64,000 bases of DNA from Sphingomonas sp. So64.6b (GTDB taxonomy: Bacteria > Pseudomonadota > Alphaproteobacteria > Sphingomonadales > Sphingomonadaceae). The notes under the pieces are model-generated. The model ran no database searches and was not told where the DNA came from. It was given only the letters and a program-made list of their open reading frames with translations. Shown in pieces: positions 33,844 to 42,305 of the stretch. Numbering within the stretch: the stretch's first letter is position 1; each line of letters opens with the position of its first letter. The position numbers and the translations under genes are program-made. The stretch is from assembly GCF_014171475.1 (NCBI RefSeq), contig NZ_CP048817.1, forward strand, positions 806,001 to 870,000, in the 5' to 3' direction.

Positions 33844-35595
33844 TCAATTCGCGGCCTTGCGTTCGATCAGTGTGTCGCCGAGCACCAGCACGTCCATTTT
33901 GGTGCGCAGGAAGCAATCCAGCGCTTCTTCCGGGCGACACACCACCGGCTCATTCTCGTTGAACGAGGTGTTGAGTAGCATCGGTACGCCGCTGATCTCT
34001 TCGAACGCCTCGATCAGATGGAAATAACGCGGGTTGGTGCTTTCATTGACCGTCTGCAGCCGGCCCGATCCATCGACATGCGTGACGGCCGGGATCAGGT
34101 CGCGCTTCTCTTCGCGGATCTGGAACACCTGCATCATGAAAGGCACGCTATCCTCTTCTTCGAACCAGCCGGGAACCCCACGATCGAGCACCGAGGGCGC
34201 GAACGGGCGAAAGCTTTCGCGCCGCTTGATCTTGAGGTTGAGGATTTCCTTCATGTCGGCGCGGCGCGGATCGCCCAGGATCGAACGGTTACCGAGCGCG
34301 CGCGGCCCCCATTCCATGCGGCCCTGATACCAGCCGATCACCTTGCCTTCGGAAATCGCGGTAGCGGTGCGGCGGCACAGTTCGGCTTCGTCGACGATCG
34401 TCTCGATCGTACAGCCGGCCGCCTTTATCTCCGCCTCGCGCGCGATCATCAGTCCTTCGACTTCGGCGGCGGGGACGTGCGGACCCCAATAGGCGTGATC
34501 CATAATAAAGCCGCGCGGCTTGCCCTGCTTGTGCCAGTACGCGAACGCCGCGCCGATCGCACCGCCGGCATCGCCTGCCGCCGACTGGACATAGACATGG
34601 GTATAGGGCGTACGACGCCGCACCTTGCCATTGGCGACCGAATTATTGCCACAGCCGCCGGCGATGGCCAGATGCGGGACCTTGTGCTTGGCGTGCAGCA
34701 TGTCGAGCAGGTTGAAGAACGCTTCCTCGTACATTGCCTGGATCGACTTGGCCAAGTCGCGATGGCTCTGGGTCAGCTCACCCTTGGGGTCGCGGCGCGG
34801 GCCGAGCAATTCCTCGAGCTCGGGCGAGAAAAGATCGCCGATCTCGGGAATGCCGTCGGTCCACTGATATTGCGTACCTTCCTTGTGATGCTTGAAATAT
34901 TTCAGGTTGAGTTCGAAGCTGCCATCGCCCTTGAGCTTCACGATCTCGCGCATCGCGTCGATCTGAGTCGGCTCGCCATAGGGCGCGAGGCCCATCACCT
35001 TATATTCGTCGCCATAATGCGGGAAGCCGAGATACTGTGTCAGCGCCTGGTAGAAGATGCCGAGCGAATGCGGGAAGAACACTCGGCCCTGGATATCGAT
35101 CTCGCTGCCATGGCCGATCGCCCAGGCCGCGCTGCTGAAATCGCCGAACCCGTCGACCGACACCACGCTCGCGTCCTGGAACGGCGAGACGTGGAAAGCC
35201 GATGACAGATGCGCGAGGTGGTGCTCGACCGGCGCGTGGACGCCCTTGAAGGTTTCGCCAGGGAAACTCTCCTCGAGATATTCGGCGATGCCCTTGCGCG
35301 CCTTGCGGTTCTTCAGCCGGTCCATGACGAAACCGAGATCGGGCCGCTTGGTCGCGACATAGGCGATCTTGCGCAGCAGATTGGCGCGGCTGTCCTGATT
35401 GACCGCGATGACATCGACGTCGCCGAGCGTCAGCCCTGCCTCGGCAAGGCAGTAGCGGATCGATTCGGACGGGAATCCCGCCCAATGCTTGATGCGGCGG
35501 AAGCGTTCCTCCTCGGCGGCCGCGATCATTACGCCGTTGCGCACCAGACATGCGGAGGAATCGCCGTGAAAGGCGTTGAGGCCCAGGATGATCAA
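33844..35595 (-). CDS. Carbamoyltransferase (NodU/CmcH family)
   Basis: 583 residues. The N-terminal ASKHA-like domain starts MIILGLNAFHGDSSACLV and contains the metal-binding histidines EHHLAHLSSAF and DGFGDFSS; the C-terminal part has GRMEWGPRALGNRSILGDPR, ESFRPFAPSVL and LLNTSFNENEPVV. This is the complete carbamoyl-phosphate-dependent O-carbamoyltransferase architecture of NodU, which carbamoylates Nod factors, and of antibiotic tailoring enzymes. In this polysaccharide locus it probably adds carbamoyl groups to a sugar. Known relatives lie in other polysaccharide loci; the acceptor here is unknown. Confidence 0.93.
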   Translation of the reverse strand: MIILGLNAFHGDSSACLVRNGVMIAAAEEERFRRIKHWAGFPSESIRYCLAEAGLTLGDVDVIAVNQDSRANLLRKIAYVATKRPDLGFVMDRLKNRKARKGIAEYLEESFPGETFKGVHAPVEHHLAHLSSAFHVSPFQDASVVSVDGFGDFSSAAWAIGHGSEIDIQGRVFFPHSLGIFYQALTQYLGFPHYGDEYKVMGLAPYGEPTQIDAMREIVKLKGDGSFELNLKYFKHHKEGTQYQWTDGIPEIGDLFSPELEELLGPRRDPKGELTQSHRDLAKSIQAMYEEAFFNLLDMLHAKHKVPHLAIAGGCGNNSVANGKVRRRTPYTHVYVQSAAGDAGGAIGAAFAYWHKQGKPRGFIMDHAYWGPHVPAAEVEGLMIAREAEIKAAGCTIETIVDEAELCRRTATAISEGKVIGWYQGRMEWGPRALGNRSILGDPRRADMKEILNLKIKRRESFRPFAPSVLDRGVPGWFEEEDSVPFMMQVFQIREEKRDLIPAVTHVDGSGRLQTVNESTNPRYFHLIEAFEEISGVPMLLNTSFNENEPVVCRPEEALDCFLRTKMDVLVLGDTLIERKAAN

Positions 35596-35714
35596 GCAAA
35601 AGTCTCCGTGGCTCGGCCGACGCTGGCACGCGGCATTACGATGTGGTGCGACCCCTCGCTTGGGTGGGCTTATACCGAAAATGTTGCAGTACGGAAGAGA
35701 TCACAAATACCCAA

Positions 35715-36886
35715 TTATCTCTTCGGGATATGCAGGGTTTTCAGGAACAGGCTGCGAACGCGACCGGTGTTGCGCTCGAACAGCCACCACATCGCGGTGG
35801 CATATACCAGGGCAGCCACGATCAGACCGGTGGCGGCGGCAAAGCCTGTGGGGCCGATCGCGAACTGTGCCGGTGCGAGCAACGCGAACCATAACAAGGC
35901 GATCAGTGGGAAATGTACGACGTATAGCGTGAAGGAGATTTCGGAGAGCCAGAAGGAGAAGCGGCCATAGATCCCACCGGGGTTGGCCAGTCGCGCAAGG
36001 CAGGGCAGGGCGGCAGCGCAAGCGACACCGAGCAGGATGTCGGTGGGCAGGCCCGGCCGGGCGAGCGATGCCGCGAGCCCGACAAGGAATGCCAGTAGGA
36101 TTGCGACGGCGAGGAGGCGGAAGCGTCCCTCTGGCATCGCGCGAACACCGTCGCCAAGCGACCAGGCGAGCGCGCCCATTACCCAGATGCTGCCGAGCGC
36201 GAGGATGGCGAATGGCAGAAAGGCCAGAATGGCGAGGGCGAAGATCGCTGCCGCCGCGCGGGCGCCGGGCGAGACATCGCGCCCGGCCAGCGCCAGCCAG
36301 GCAAACGGTACGAGGAAATAATACCAGAACTCGTTGGCCAGCTCCACAATGGTCCATTTGTGCCGAAGACCGGAACCGCGATCGTCTGGAGAAAGGCGAT
36401 ATTGCCGCGAAAGACGGCCAGCGTCGGGGTAGGATCGCTGCCCGGATAGGGGCCGCTTGAGAGGATGTTCCAATATTGCGCGCCATAGCCGCTCAGGCGA
36501 AGCAGATCGCGGCCAGCCCAGTCGAGCAATGCGGTGGCGATCAATGCCGGGATCAGGGCGGTCCATAACCGTGCGAAACGGTGCACGGCATAATCTGGCA
36601 GGTTTCATTTCCCCTGACGAATCTCGCGCATCGCTCGCCCGCCGACCAGAAAGCCGCTCAGCGCGAAGAACAATATCACCGCCTGATGACCGAGCCCACC
36701 GATCACATAGAGCGGCGCGAAGGGGAGTTTCGAGCCGGTCAGATCGGAATAGTCGACGAACACGAAGCCGCGGACATGGCCGACGAGCACCAGCAACGCG
36801 GCAAGACCGCGAACCATGTCGAGATGTTCAAAGCGGCGCGCGCGCGGCGTGCGATGACTGGTCGCCTCGCCCTGATCTGACGTCAC
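35715..36886 (-). pseudogene. Acyltransferase 3 family gene, inactivated by a stop codon and a frameshift
   Basis: The frame starts at ATG 36886 with FEHLDMVRGLAALLVLVGH and VILFFALSGFLVGG, normal for the family, then hits TGA at 36605-36607. The same frame continues after the TGA with NLPDYAVHRFARLWTALIPA and VFGTNGPLWS, clearly the same protein, so the TGA probably replaced a Trp codon. Near 36340-36344 the coding frame moves by one base (WS to LANEFWYYFLVPF), and runs to the end at 35715. Two separate lesions make a sequencing artefact unlikely. Restored, it would be about 390 residues. It would have been a third acyltransferase of this module. Confidence 0.88.
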
Positions 36887-37009
36887 ACCTGTCCCCCGAA
36901 GATCTGCCCCGAAGATCTGCCGGCGTCGTCAAAACAGCACGACGCGGCGCGACCAAGGCTTGATCGAGCATCGTGATGCCTATAGCCGCGCAGTCGAAGG
37001 GGCAACCTT

Positions 37010-38023
37010 ATGAATCGCGTAGTAGTGACCGGCGGCGCGGGATATATCGGCTCGCACGCCTGCAAGGCGCTCCGGGCGGCCGGATGGGAGCCGGTCGTCT
37101 ACGACAATCTTGTCTATGGCCATCGCGAGGCGGTGAAATGGGGCCCGTTCGAGCAGGGCGACATTCTCGACGAGGCGCGGCTGGCGGAGGTGTTCGCGGC
37201 ATATCGGCCGGTGGCGGTGATGCACTTTGCGGCCTTTGCCTATGTCGGTGAATCGGTCACCGACCCGGAAAAATATTACCGCAATAATGTCGAGGGTACG
37301 GCCGCACTGCTGCGCGCGATGCGCAAGGCAGAGATCAGCCGGCTGATCTTCTCCAGCAGCTGCGCGACCTATGGCATGGCCGAGACGATCCCGATTTCGG
37401 AAACCCAGCTGCAGGCGCCGATCAACCCCTATGGCCGGACCAAGTTGATCGGCGAGCAGATCGCGCGCGATTATGCGCATGCCTATGGTTTCGATTGCAT
37501 CGCGCTGCGCTATTTCAACGCTGCCGGCGCCGACATCGATGGCGAGATCGGCGAAGATCACGACCCCGAAACACACCTGATCCCGTTGGTGCTGCAGGCA
37601 GCTGCGGGAATCCGGCCCGCGATCACCGTGTTCGGCGACGACTACGACACGCCCGACGGCACCTGCATCCGCGATTACCTGCACGTCGCGGACCTTGCCT
37701 CGGCGCATGTCGCGGCGCTGGAGAAACTGGGTGCCGGGTCAACGGGTTTTACCGCGCTCAATCTCGGCACGGGGCAGGGGACCAGTGTGCGCGCGATCAT
37801 CGAAGCGGCGGAACGTGTGACCGGGCGGTCGATCCCGGTAACGATGGCGGCGCGGCGCGAAGGCGATCCGGCGGCGCTGGTTGCCGACCCGAGTGCGGCG
37901 AACGAGGCACTTGGCTGGATTGCACGACACTCGGACCTGGACACGATCATTTCGACCGCGTGGAACTGGCTTAACGTGACGACGCAGAATGTTGCGTCCA
38001 GAGGAGACGCGCACCGTGCTTGA
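37010..38023 (+). CDS. galE: UDP-glucose 4-epimerase
   Basis: 337 residues, extended SDR. VVVTGGAGYIGSH (NAD site, residues 4-16), VYDNLVYGHREAV, HFAAFAYVGESV, the catalytic SSSCATYG and the YxxxK in NPYGRTKLIGE (about 141-151), RYFNAAGAD and DGTCIRDYLHVADLA. These mark GalE specifically. It interconverts UDP-Glc and UDP-Gal, supplying galactose. It is one of only two rightward genes between the two leftward arms of the polysaccharide locus, and overlaps the next gene. Confidence 0.93.
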   Translation: MNRVVVTGGAGYIGSHACKALRAAGWEPVVYDNLVYGHREAVKWGPFEQGDILDEARLAEVFAAYRPVAVMHFAAFAYVGESVTDPEKYYRNNVEGTAALLRAMRKAEISRLIFSSSCATYGMAETIPISETQLQAPINPYGRTKLIGEQIARDYAHAYGFDCIALRYFNAAGADIDGEIGEDHDPETHLIPLVLQAAAGIRPAITVFGDDYDTPDGTCIRDYLHVADLASAHVAALEKLGAGSTGFTALNLGTGQGTSVRAIIEAAERVTGRSIPVTMAARREGDPAALVADPSAANEALGWIARHSDLDTIISTAWNWLNVTTQNVASRGDAHRA

Positions 38024-38804
38024 TCAGATCACGCCGATGGTCATCACATATAACGAGCAGCCTAACATCGCGCGCGTGCTCGACCGGCTGACCTGGGCGA
38101 AGCGCATCTTGGTCATCGATAGCGGCAGCACCGATGAAACACTGGCGATCATCGCGCGCTATCCTCAGGCGCAGGTGGTGACGCGCAAATTCGACACCTT
38201 CGCCGGTCAGTGCAATTTCGGCATGGGGCTGATCGAAACGCCGTTCGTGTTGTCGATGGACGCCGACTATGTCCTGTCCCAGGCGTTGATCGATGAGATC
38301 GCACAATTGACCCCGGCGATGGCGGTGTCGGGTTATCGCGCCGCGTTCCGTTACTGTATCTACGGGCACCGGCTGGCGGGGACGCTTTATCCTGCGCGAG
38401 TCACGCTTTATCGGCCCGAGCGTGGCGAATATGCCGATCTCGGCCATGGTCACAAGCTGGCGATCGAGGGCGCAGTCGTGGATTTGACCGCAACGATCGA
38501 CCATGACGACCGCAAGTCGTTGCGCCGTTGGCTCGCATCGCAAGACAAATATATCGTGCGTGAAGCCGATCACTTGCTCAGCATGGATCCGGCCAAGCGC
38601 ACGCGAATCGAGAAACTGCGCGCGATGGCGTGGCCGGCGCCCTTTGCCGCCCTGTTCTACACGCTGATCATCAAGCGCTGCCTGTTCGATGGCTGGCCGG
38701 GCTGGTTTTACGCGCTGCAGCGCAGCTATGCCGAACTGTTGCTGTGCATGGAGATCGTCGACCGCAAGCTGGCGGCAGGTCAGCGCGAGGCCGACAGGCC
38801 CTGA
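38016..38804 (+). CDS. Family 2 glycosyltransferase (WaaE/KdtX-like)
   Basis: 262 residues from GTG 38016, which follows AGAGGAG and overlaps galE's stop. The GT2 start ITPMVITYNEQPNIARVLDRL, ILVIDSGSTDETL and the DAD metal motif SMDADYVL define the fold. The C-terminal region (DHDDRKSLRRWLASQDKY) resembles the WaaE/KdtX branch of beta-glycosyltransferases. The acceptor is unknown. Its 3' end overlaps that of the convergent glycosyltransferase by about 25 bases. Confidence 0.9.
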   Translation: MLDQITPMVITYNEQPNIARVLDRLTWAKRILVIDSGSTDETLAIIARYPQAQVVTRKFDTFAGQCNFGMGLIETPFVLSMDADYVLSQALIDEIAQLTPAMAVSGYRAAFRYCIYGHRLAGTLYPARVTLYRPERGEYADLGHGHKLAIEGAVVDLTATIDHDDRKSLRRWLASQDKYIVREADHLLSMDPAKRTRIEKLRAMAWPAPFAALFYTLIIKRCLFDGWPGWFYALQRSYAELLLCMEIVDRKLAAGQREADRP

Positions 38805-39946
38805 TAGGCGGCGATCATGCGCGCGGCGATCGCGCGCCAGCCGAAATGGGCAAGCGCCGCCTCACGGCCAAGCACGCCCATCGCCTGCGCCCCGGCGGGA
38901 TCATCAGCAAATTTGCGCATCGCCGTTCCCAATGCCTGCGCGATGGGCTCGGCGATCAGGCCGCATGCCGCCAGTTTCACCACCTCCGCGACGCCCGCGC
39001 CGGTCGAAACCACCACCGGCTTGGCCCGCACCATTGCCTCAAGCACGGTGTTGCCGAAATTCTCGTTGAGTGAGGGCAATACGAACTGGCCGCACTGCGC
39101 GAACAGCCACTCCTTGTCGGGGCCGGTGACGTTGCGATCGATCAGGACGACGCGGTCGGCGACTTGCGCTTTGGCGATTGCCGCACGCAATTCGCTGGAG
39201 TGAGCTTCGTCATCGGTGCCGGCAATGATCAGCCGTGTGGCCGGAGCAAAGGCGAGCGCGTCGATCAGCGCGACGAGGTTCTTCTTCCAGTTGAGACGGC
39301 CGAGATACAGCGCGTAGCCGGGCTGCGCCGTCGCTTCGGCGATATCGGGCGAAACCGTGTCGGGCGACACCGGGGTCGGTTCGTCGACCCCGTTGGGAAG
39401 GATCAGCTTGTCGGCAGCCTTCAGCCCGAGCGCGTCGAAATCGAGCGCTTCGCGGTCGGCGGTGAAATGGATCGCGGCGGCCTCGCGGATCGTCCGGCGT
39501 TCGAACAAGGTGAGCCAGGCATTCTTGATGACGCTCGATTTGGCGCGGATCAGGTCGGCGACGAGCATGCCGCGCGGCGACAGGACGAACGGTGTGTCGG
39601 CCTTTTTCGCGGCGCGGGCCGCGGCGAGGGTCGGCCATAGGAATACCGAATGCAGGTGGATGATATCGAAATCGCCCGCTCGCGCGCCGAGTGCGGCGCC
39701 CATGGTCGGGGCGCGGTACAGGCGGCGTGGGGATCCGACCTCGAAATAGGTTATGGCGACCCCGTCCATCATTACCGGCGTCGATACCGGAACCGCCGAG
39801 ACGCCGGGGCCATCGGCGTTGGTCGTGAAAACGCTGACTTGATGGCCGAGCGCGGCCTGACCTGCGGCAAGGCCGTGGACGGAATAGATCGGGCCGCCAT
39901 AGCGAACCGCGGGGAAGTAACTTGGAACGACGTGAAGGATTTTCAT
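38780..39946 (-). CDS. Family 4 glycosyltransferase
   Basis: 388 residues from ATG 39946, which overlaps the upstream stop as ATGA. GT-B layout: N-terminal MKILHVVPSYFPAVRYGGPIYSV, HLHSVFLWPT, and C-terminal nucleotide-sugar domain with YLGRLNWKKN, FVLPSLNENFGNTVLEAM (the EX7E motif) and KPVVVSTGAGVAEV. WcaI/GumH-like transferases of this kind build exopolysaccharide repeat units on a lipid carrier on the cytoplasmic side. Specificity cannot be read. The long in-frame extension to 40201 is inside the upstream gene and not real. Confidence 0.92.
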   Translation of the reverse strand: MKILHVVPSYFPAVRYGGPIYSVHGLAAGQAALGHQVSVFTTNADGPGVSAVPVSTPVMMDGVAITYFEVGSPRRLYRAPTMGAALGARAGDFDIIHLHSVFLWPTLAAARAAKKADTPFVLSPRGMLVADLIRAKSSVIKNAWLTLFERRTIREAAAIHFTADREALDFDALGLKAADKLILPNGVDEPTPVSPDTVSPDIAEATAQPGYALYLGRLNWKKNLVALIDALAFAPATRLIIAGTDDEAHSSELRAAIAKAQVADRVVLIDRNVTGPDKEWLFAQCGQFVLPSLNENFGNTVLEAMVRAKPVVVSTGAGVAEVVKLAACGLIAEPIAQALGTAMRKFADDPAGAQAMGVLGREAALAHFGWRAIAARMIAAYQGLSASR

Positions 39947-41085
39947 AACGGTTCCTCCCAGCCCAATATCCCGGCCACGGTGCGTGCGACACGCTGCCGG
40001 TAATGCGCCCATTCCGCACCCTGTGCCGACGCCAGCGCGGCAGGCCGCATGGCGCGGACGATGGCCGGATCGGCGGCATATTTCGCCAGCGCACCGGTTA
40101 ACGCATCGGCGTGGTTGAACGGGATCACATCGCCATTTTCGCCGGGCACGATGAAGTCGCTCGCGCCGACATGATTCGAGGCCAGCACCGGCAAACCACA
40201 CGCCAGCGCCTCCGGTACGACCAGGCCGAACGAATCAAAGCGTGATGGCATGACGAGCAGATCGGCCCAGCGATAGAGCTCGGCCAGTTCGTCATGCGGC
40301 ACCTTGCCCAGCAATGTCGCGCGGGCGTCGAGCCGCGCGACGAGATCGGGCTGGCCGTCGGCGCGAGCAGCGGCGATACGACAATCATAGGCGATGCCGC
40401 GTTCGGCCAGATTTTCGAGCGCGGTGGCCAGCAAATCCGCTCCTTTCACGCCGGTGAAGCGGCCGACAAAGGCGAGCCGAAGCGGGCCGTCATATGGGGG
40501 CTGGTCGGTGCCGGGGCCAAACGATCCGGGTTCGAAGCCAAGTGGCACAGCATGGACCCGGTCCGCCGGCACGCCGGCATCGATATAACTGTTAGCCGCG
40601 AGGGTCGAGCAGCACAGGATATGATCCGACAATGCGATCTCGGCGTCCTTGCGGGCATTGACACGCTCGCGAAACGTCGTGCCGATATCGCTCAAGCCAC
40701 CCTCCGCCTGCATGCGGTGATGCACGCTTGCGGCATCAAGAATGGTCGGGAGCCCAAGCGCCTTCGCGGCGCGCAATGTATCGAGCGCGCCGTTTTCATA
40801 GACGATCACCGCTTGTGGTGCGATCTTCGGCAGCATGCGCGCGACGTTACGGTCGAACAGCGCATACATGCGGTGCGCGAGCCGATAGGCGAGCAGCAAG
40901 GGCAGGACCTTGTTGCCGGTACGAAAGATCAGGCCGACCAGCGAATGGAGCCGGTGATGCCCGGCCAATATTTCCGCCAAAGCCGGCCGAATCGGGCTCG
41001 CATGATGCAGGGTTGCGTTCCAGCCGGCCTCGACCAAAGCTGCGGCGAGCTGGTCGGCATGCTGCCGCCCGGCGATGGCGATCAG
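39943..41085 (-). CDS. Family 4 glycosyltransferase with non-canonical start
   Basis: About 380 residues. The first strand IAIAGRQHADQLAAALVEAGW is typical of GT-B proteins; later LAFVGRFTGVKGADLL, LLVMPSRFDSFGLVVPEALACGLPVLAS (EX7E) and GENGDVIPFN. No ATG, GTG or TTG lies in frame near the expected N-terminus. The best candidate is CTG 41083-41085, which overlaps the preceding stop as CTGA, the same coupling as the ATGA overlaps elsewhere in this operon. Otherwise translation would start at an internal TTG about 16 codons later, losing the first strand. Confidence 0.82.
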   Translation of the reverse strand: MIAIAGRQHADQLAAALVEAGWNATLHHASPIRPALAEILAGHHRLHSLVGLIFRTGNKVLPLLLAYRLAHRMYALFDRNVARMLPKIAPQAVIVYENGALDTLRAAKALGLPTILDAASVHHRMQAEGGLSDIGTTFRERVNARKDAEIALSDHILCCSTLAANSYIDAGVPADRVHAVPLGFEPGSFGPGTDQPPYDGPLRLAFVGRFTGVKGADLLATALENLAERGIAYDCRIAAARADGQPDLVARLDARATLLGKVPHDELAELYRWADLLVMPSRFDSFGLVVPEALACGLPVLASNHVGASDFIVPGENGDVIPFNHADALTGALAKYAADPAIVRAMRPAALASAQGAEWAHYRQRVARTVAGILGWEEPL

Positions 41086-42305
41086 GATGTCGCGCGTGCG
41101 ACCCCCGCCTTGGCCATCGCTTCGCGGATTCCGTCCAGGCATTCGCGGTAACTCCAGTGATCGATGATCCGGCGGCTGGCCGCGCCCATTGCCATGCGTT
41201 TGACCGGATCGGCAAGCACGCTGCGGATCGCGGCGGCCAGCGCGCCGATATCGCCGGAGGGATAGGTCGCGCCGTTGACGCCGTCCTGTACCAGATCGCG
41301 GACGCAACCGACCTCTTGCGAGACGATGACGGGCAGCCCGGCGCACATCACCTCGTTGACGATCAGGCCCCATGGCTCGTTTTCGGAAGGCAGTACGAAC
41401 AAATCGCTCGCGGCATAGACGCGCGGCAAGTCGCTCTGGTTGAAGAACCCGGGGAAATGCACGTTCCGATCGGCGGCATCGCTGGCGAGCTGGTGCAGCT
41501 CGGCTTCGAGTTCGCCCGACCCGACCATCACGAGATGCGCGTCCAGGCCATCACGGCGAAGTTGCAGGAAGGCCTTGAGCAGGTCGCCCGGCCGCTTGCG
41601 ACCCTGGAATTTCGAGGCGAACAGGATGATCGGCGCGTCATCCTCTACACCGAGCCGTTTGCGCCAGTCCTCGCGCTCTCCTGGTGTGATTCGGGCGGCG
41701 GCGATGAAGCGGTCATTGTCGACCGTATAAGGGACGAGCGAGATGCGTTTATCGTCAACGCCCATCGCACGATAAAAATCACGATTGGCGGCACCGATCG
41801 CGAGCACGCCGGTACATTGGCGATAAAGCGCCCCCATCATTATACGGCGGGCCGCGGCCTTTGCCCGGCTGATGCCAAGTCCGAGATGGGTTTCGCCGCG
41901 CATGAAGACGGGGACGCCCTTCAATCGCCCGGCGGCCAGTGCGATCATCTTCGCAGCATAACCATGACCGTGAATCCACAATGCATCATAGCGTTTTGGC
42001 GAAATCTCCGCGAAAATCTCCGGCGAGACGGTCGAGAAGAAGCCATAGGGTTCGATCGTGCCGAGATTCTTGCCGATGAAGCGCGATTCGTAACCGGCAA
42101 GCAGATCGACGTCCCAGGTCACCGCTTTCCCGAAATCACGATCGAGCGCGCCGCGCAGCGAAAAGTCGGAAAGGTACAACGCCGTGATTTCCAGATCGTC
42201 GGCGCGGTTGAGGGCGGCGTAGAGCGGCGCGAAATACTGGATCGGGTGCGTGTTGACGACCGCGACTCGTATCGGCCGTCCGGCATCGCCGGTAGCCGGG
42301 ATCAT
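41082..42305 (-). CDS. Family 4 glycosyltransferase
   Basis: 407 residues. VAVVNTHPIQYFAPLYAAL at the start, IHGHGYAAKMIALAAGRLKG, then the donor domain with ILFASKFQGRKRPGDLLKAF, LVMVGSGELE, FVLPSENEPWGLIVNEVMCAGLPVI (EX7E variant) and DGVNGATYPSGD. This is a retaining GT-B enzyme, close in pattern to transferases acting late in repeat-unit assembly. Its ATG overlaps the stop of the Wzy-like gene as ATGA, part of the tightly packed leftward operon. Confidence 0.92.
   Translation of the reverse strand: MIPATGDAGRPIRVAVVNTHPIQYFAPLYAALNRADDLEITALYLSDFSLRGALDRDFGKAVTWDVDLLAGYESRFIGKNLGTIEPYGFFSTVSPEIFAEISPKRYDALWIHGHGYAAKMIALAAGRLKGVPVFMRGETHLGLGISRAKAAARRIMMGALYRQCTGVLAIGAANRDFYRAMGVDDKRISLVPYTVDNDRFIAAARITPGEREDWRKRLGVEDDAPIILFASKFQGRKRPGDLLKAFLQLRRDGLDAHLVMVGSGELEAELHQLASDAADRNVHFPGFFNQSDLPRVYAASDLFVLPSENEPWGLIVNEVMCAGLPVIVSQEVGCVRDLVQDGVNGATYPSGDIGALAAAIRSVLADPVKRMAMGAASRRIIDHWSYRECLDGIREAMAKAGVARATS

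Noticed and set aside
34018..35205. 395-codon plus-strand frame
   Set aside because: Opposite the conserved carbamoyltransferase; no recognisable motif.
36605..36607. TGA as selenocysteine or readthrough codon
   Set aside because: No SECIS-like hairpin evident, a Trp codon is the likely ancestor, and a second frameshift further down already breaks the gene.
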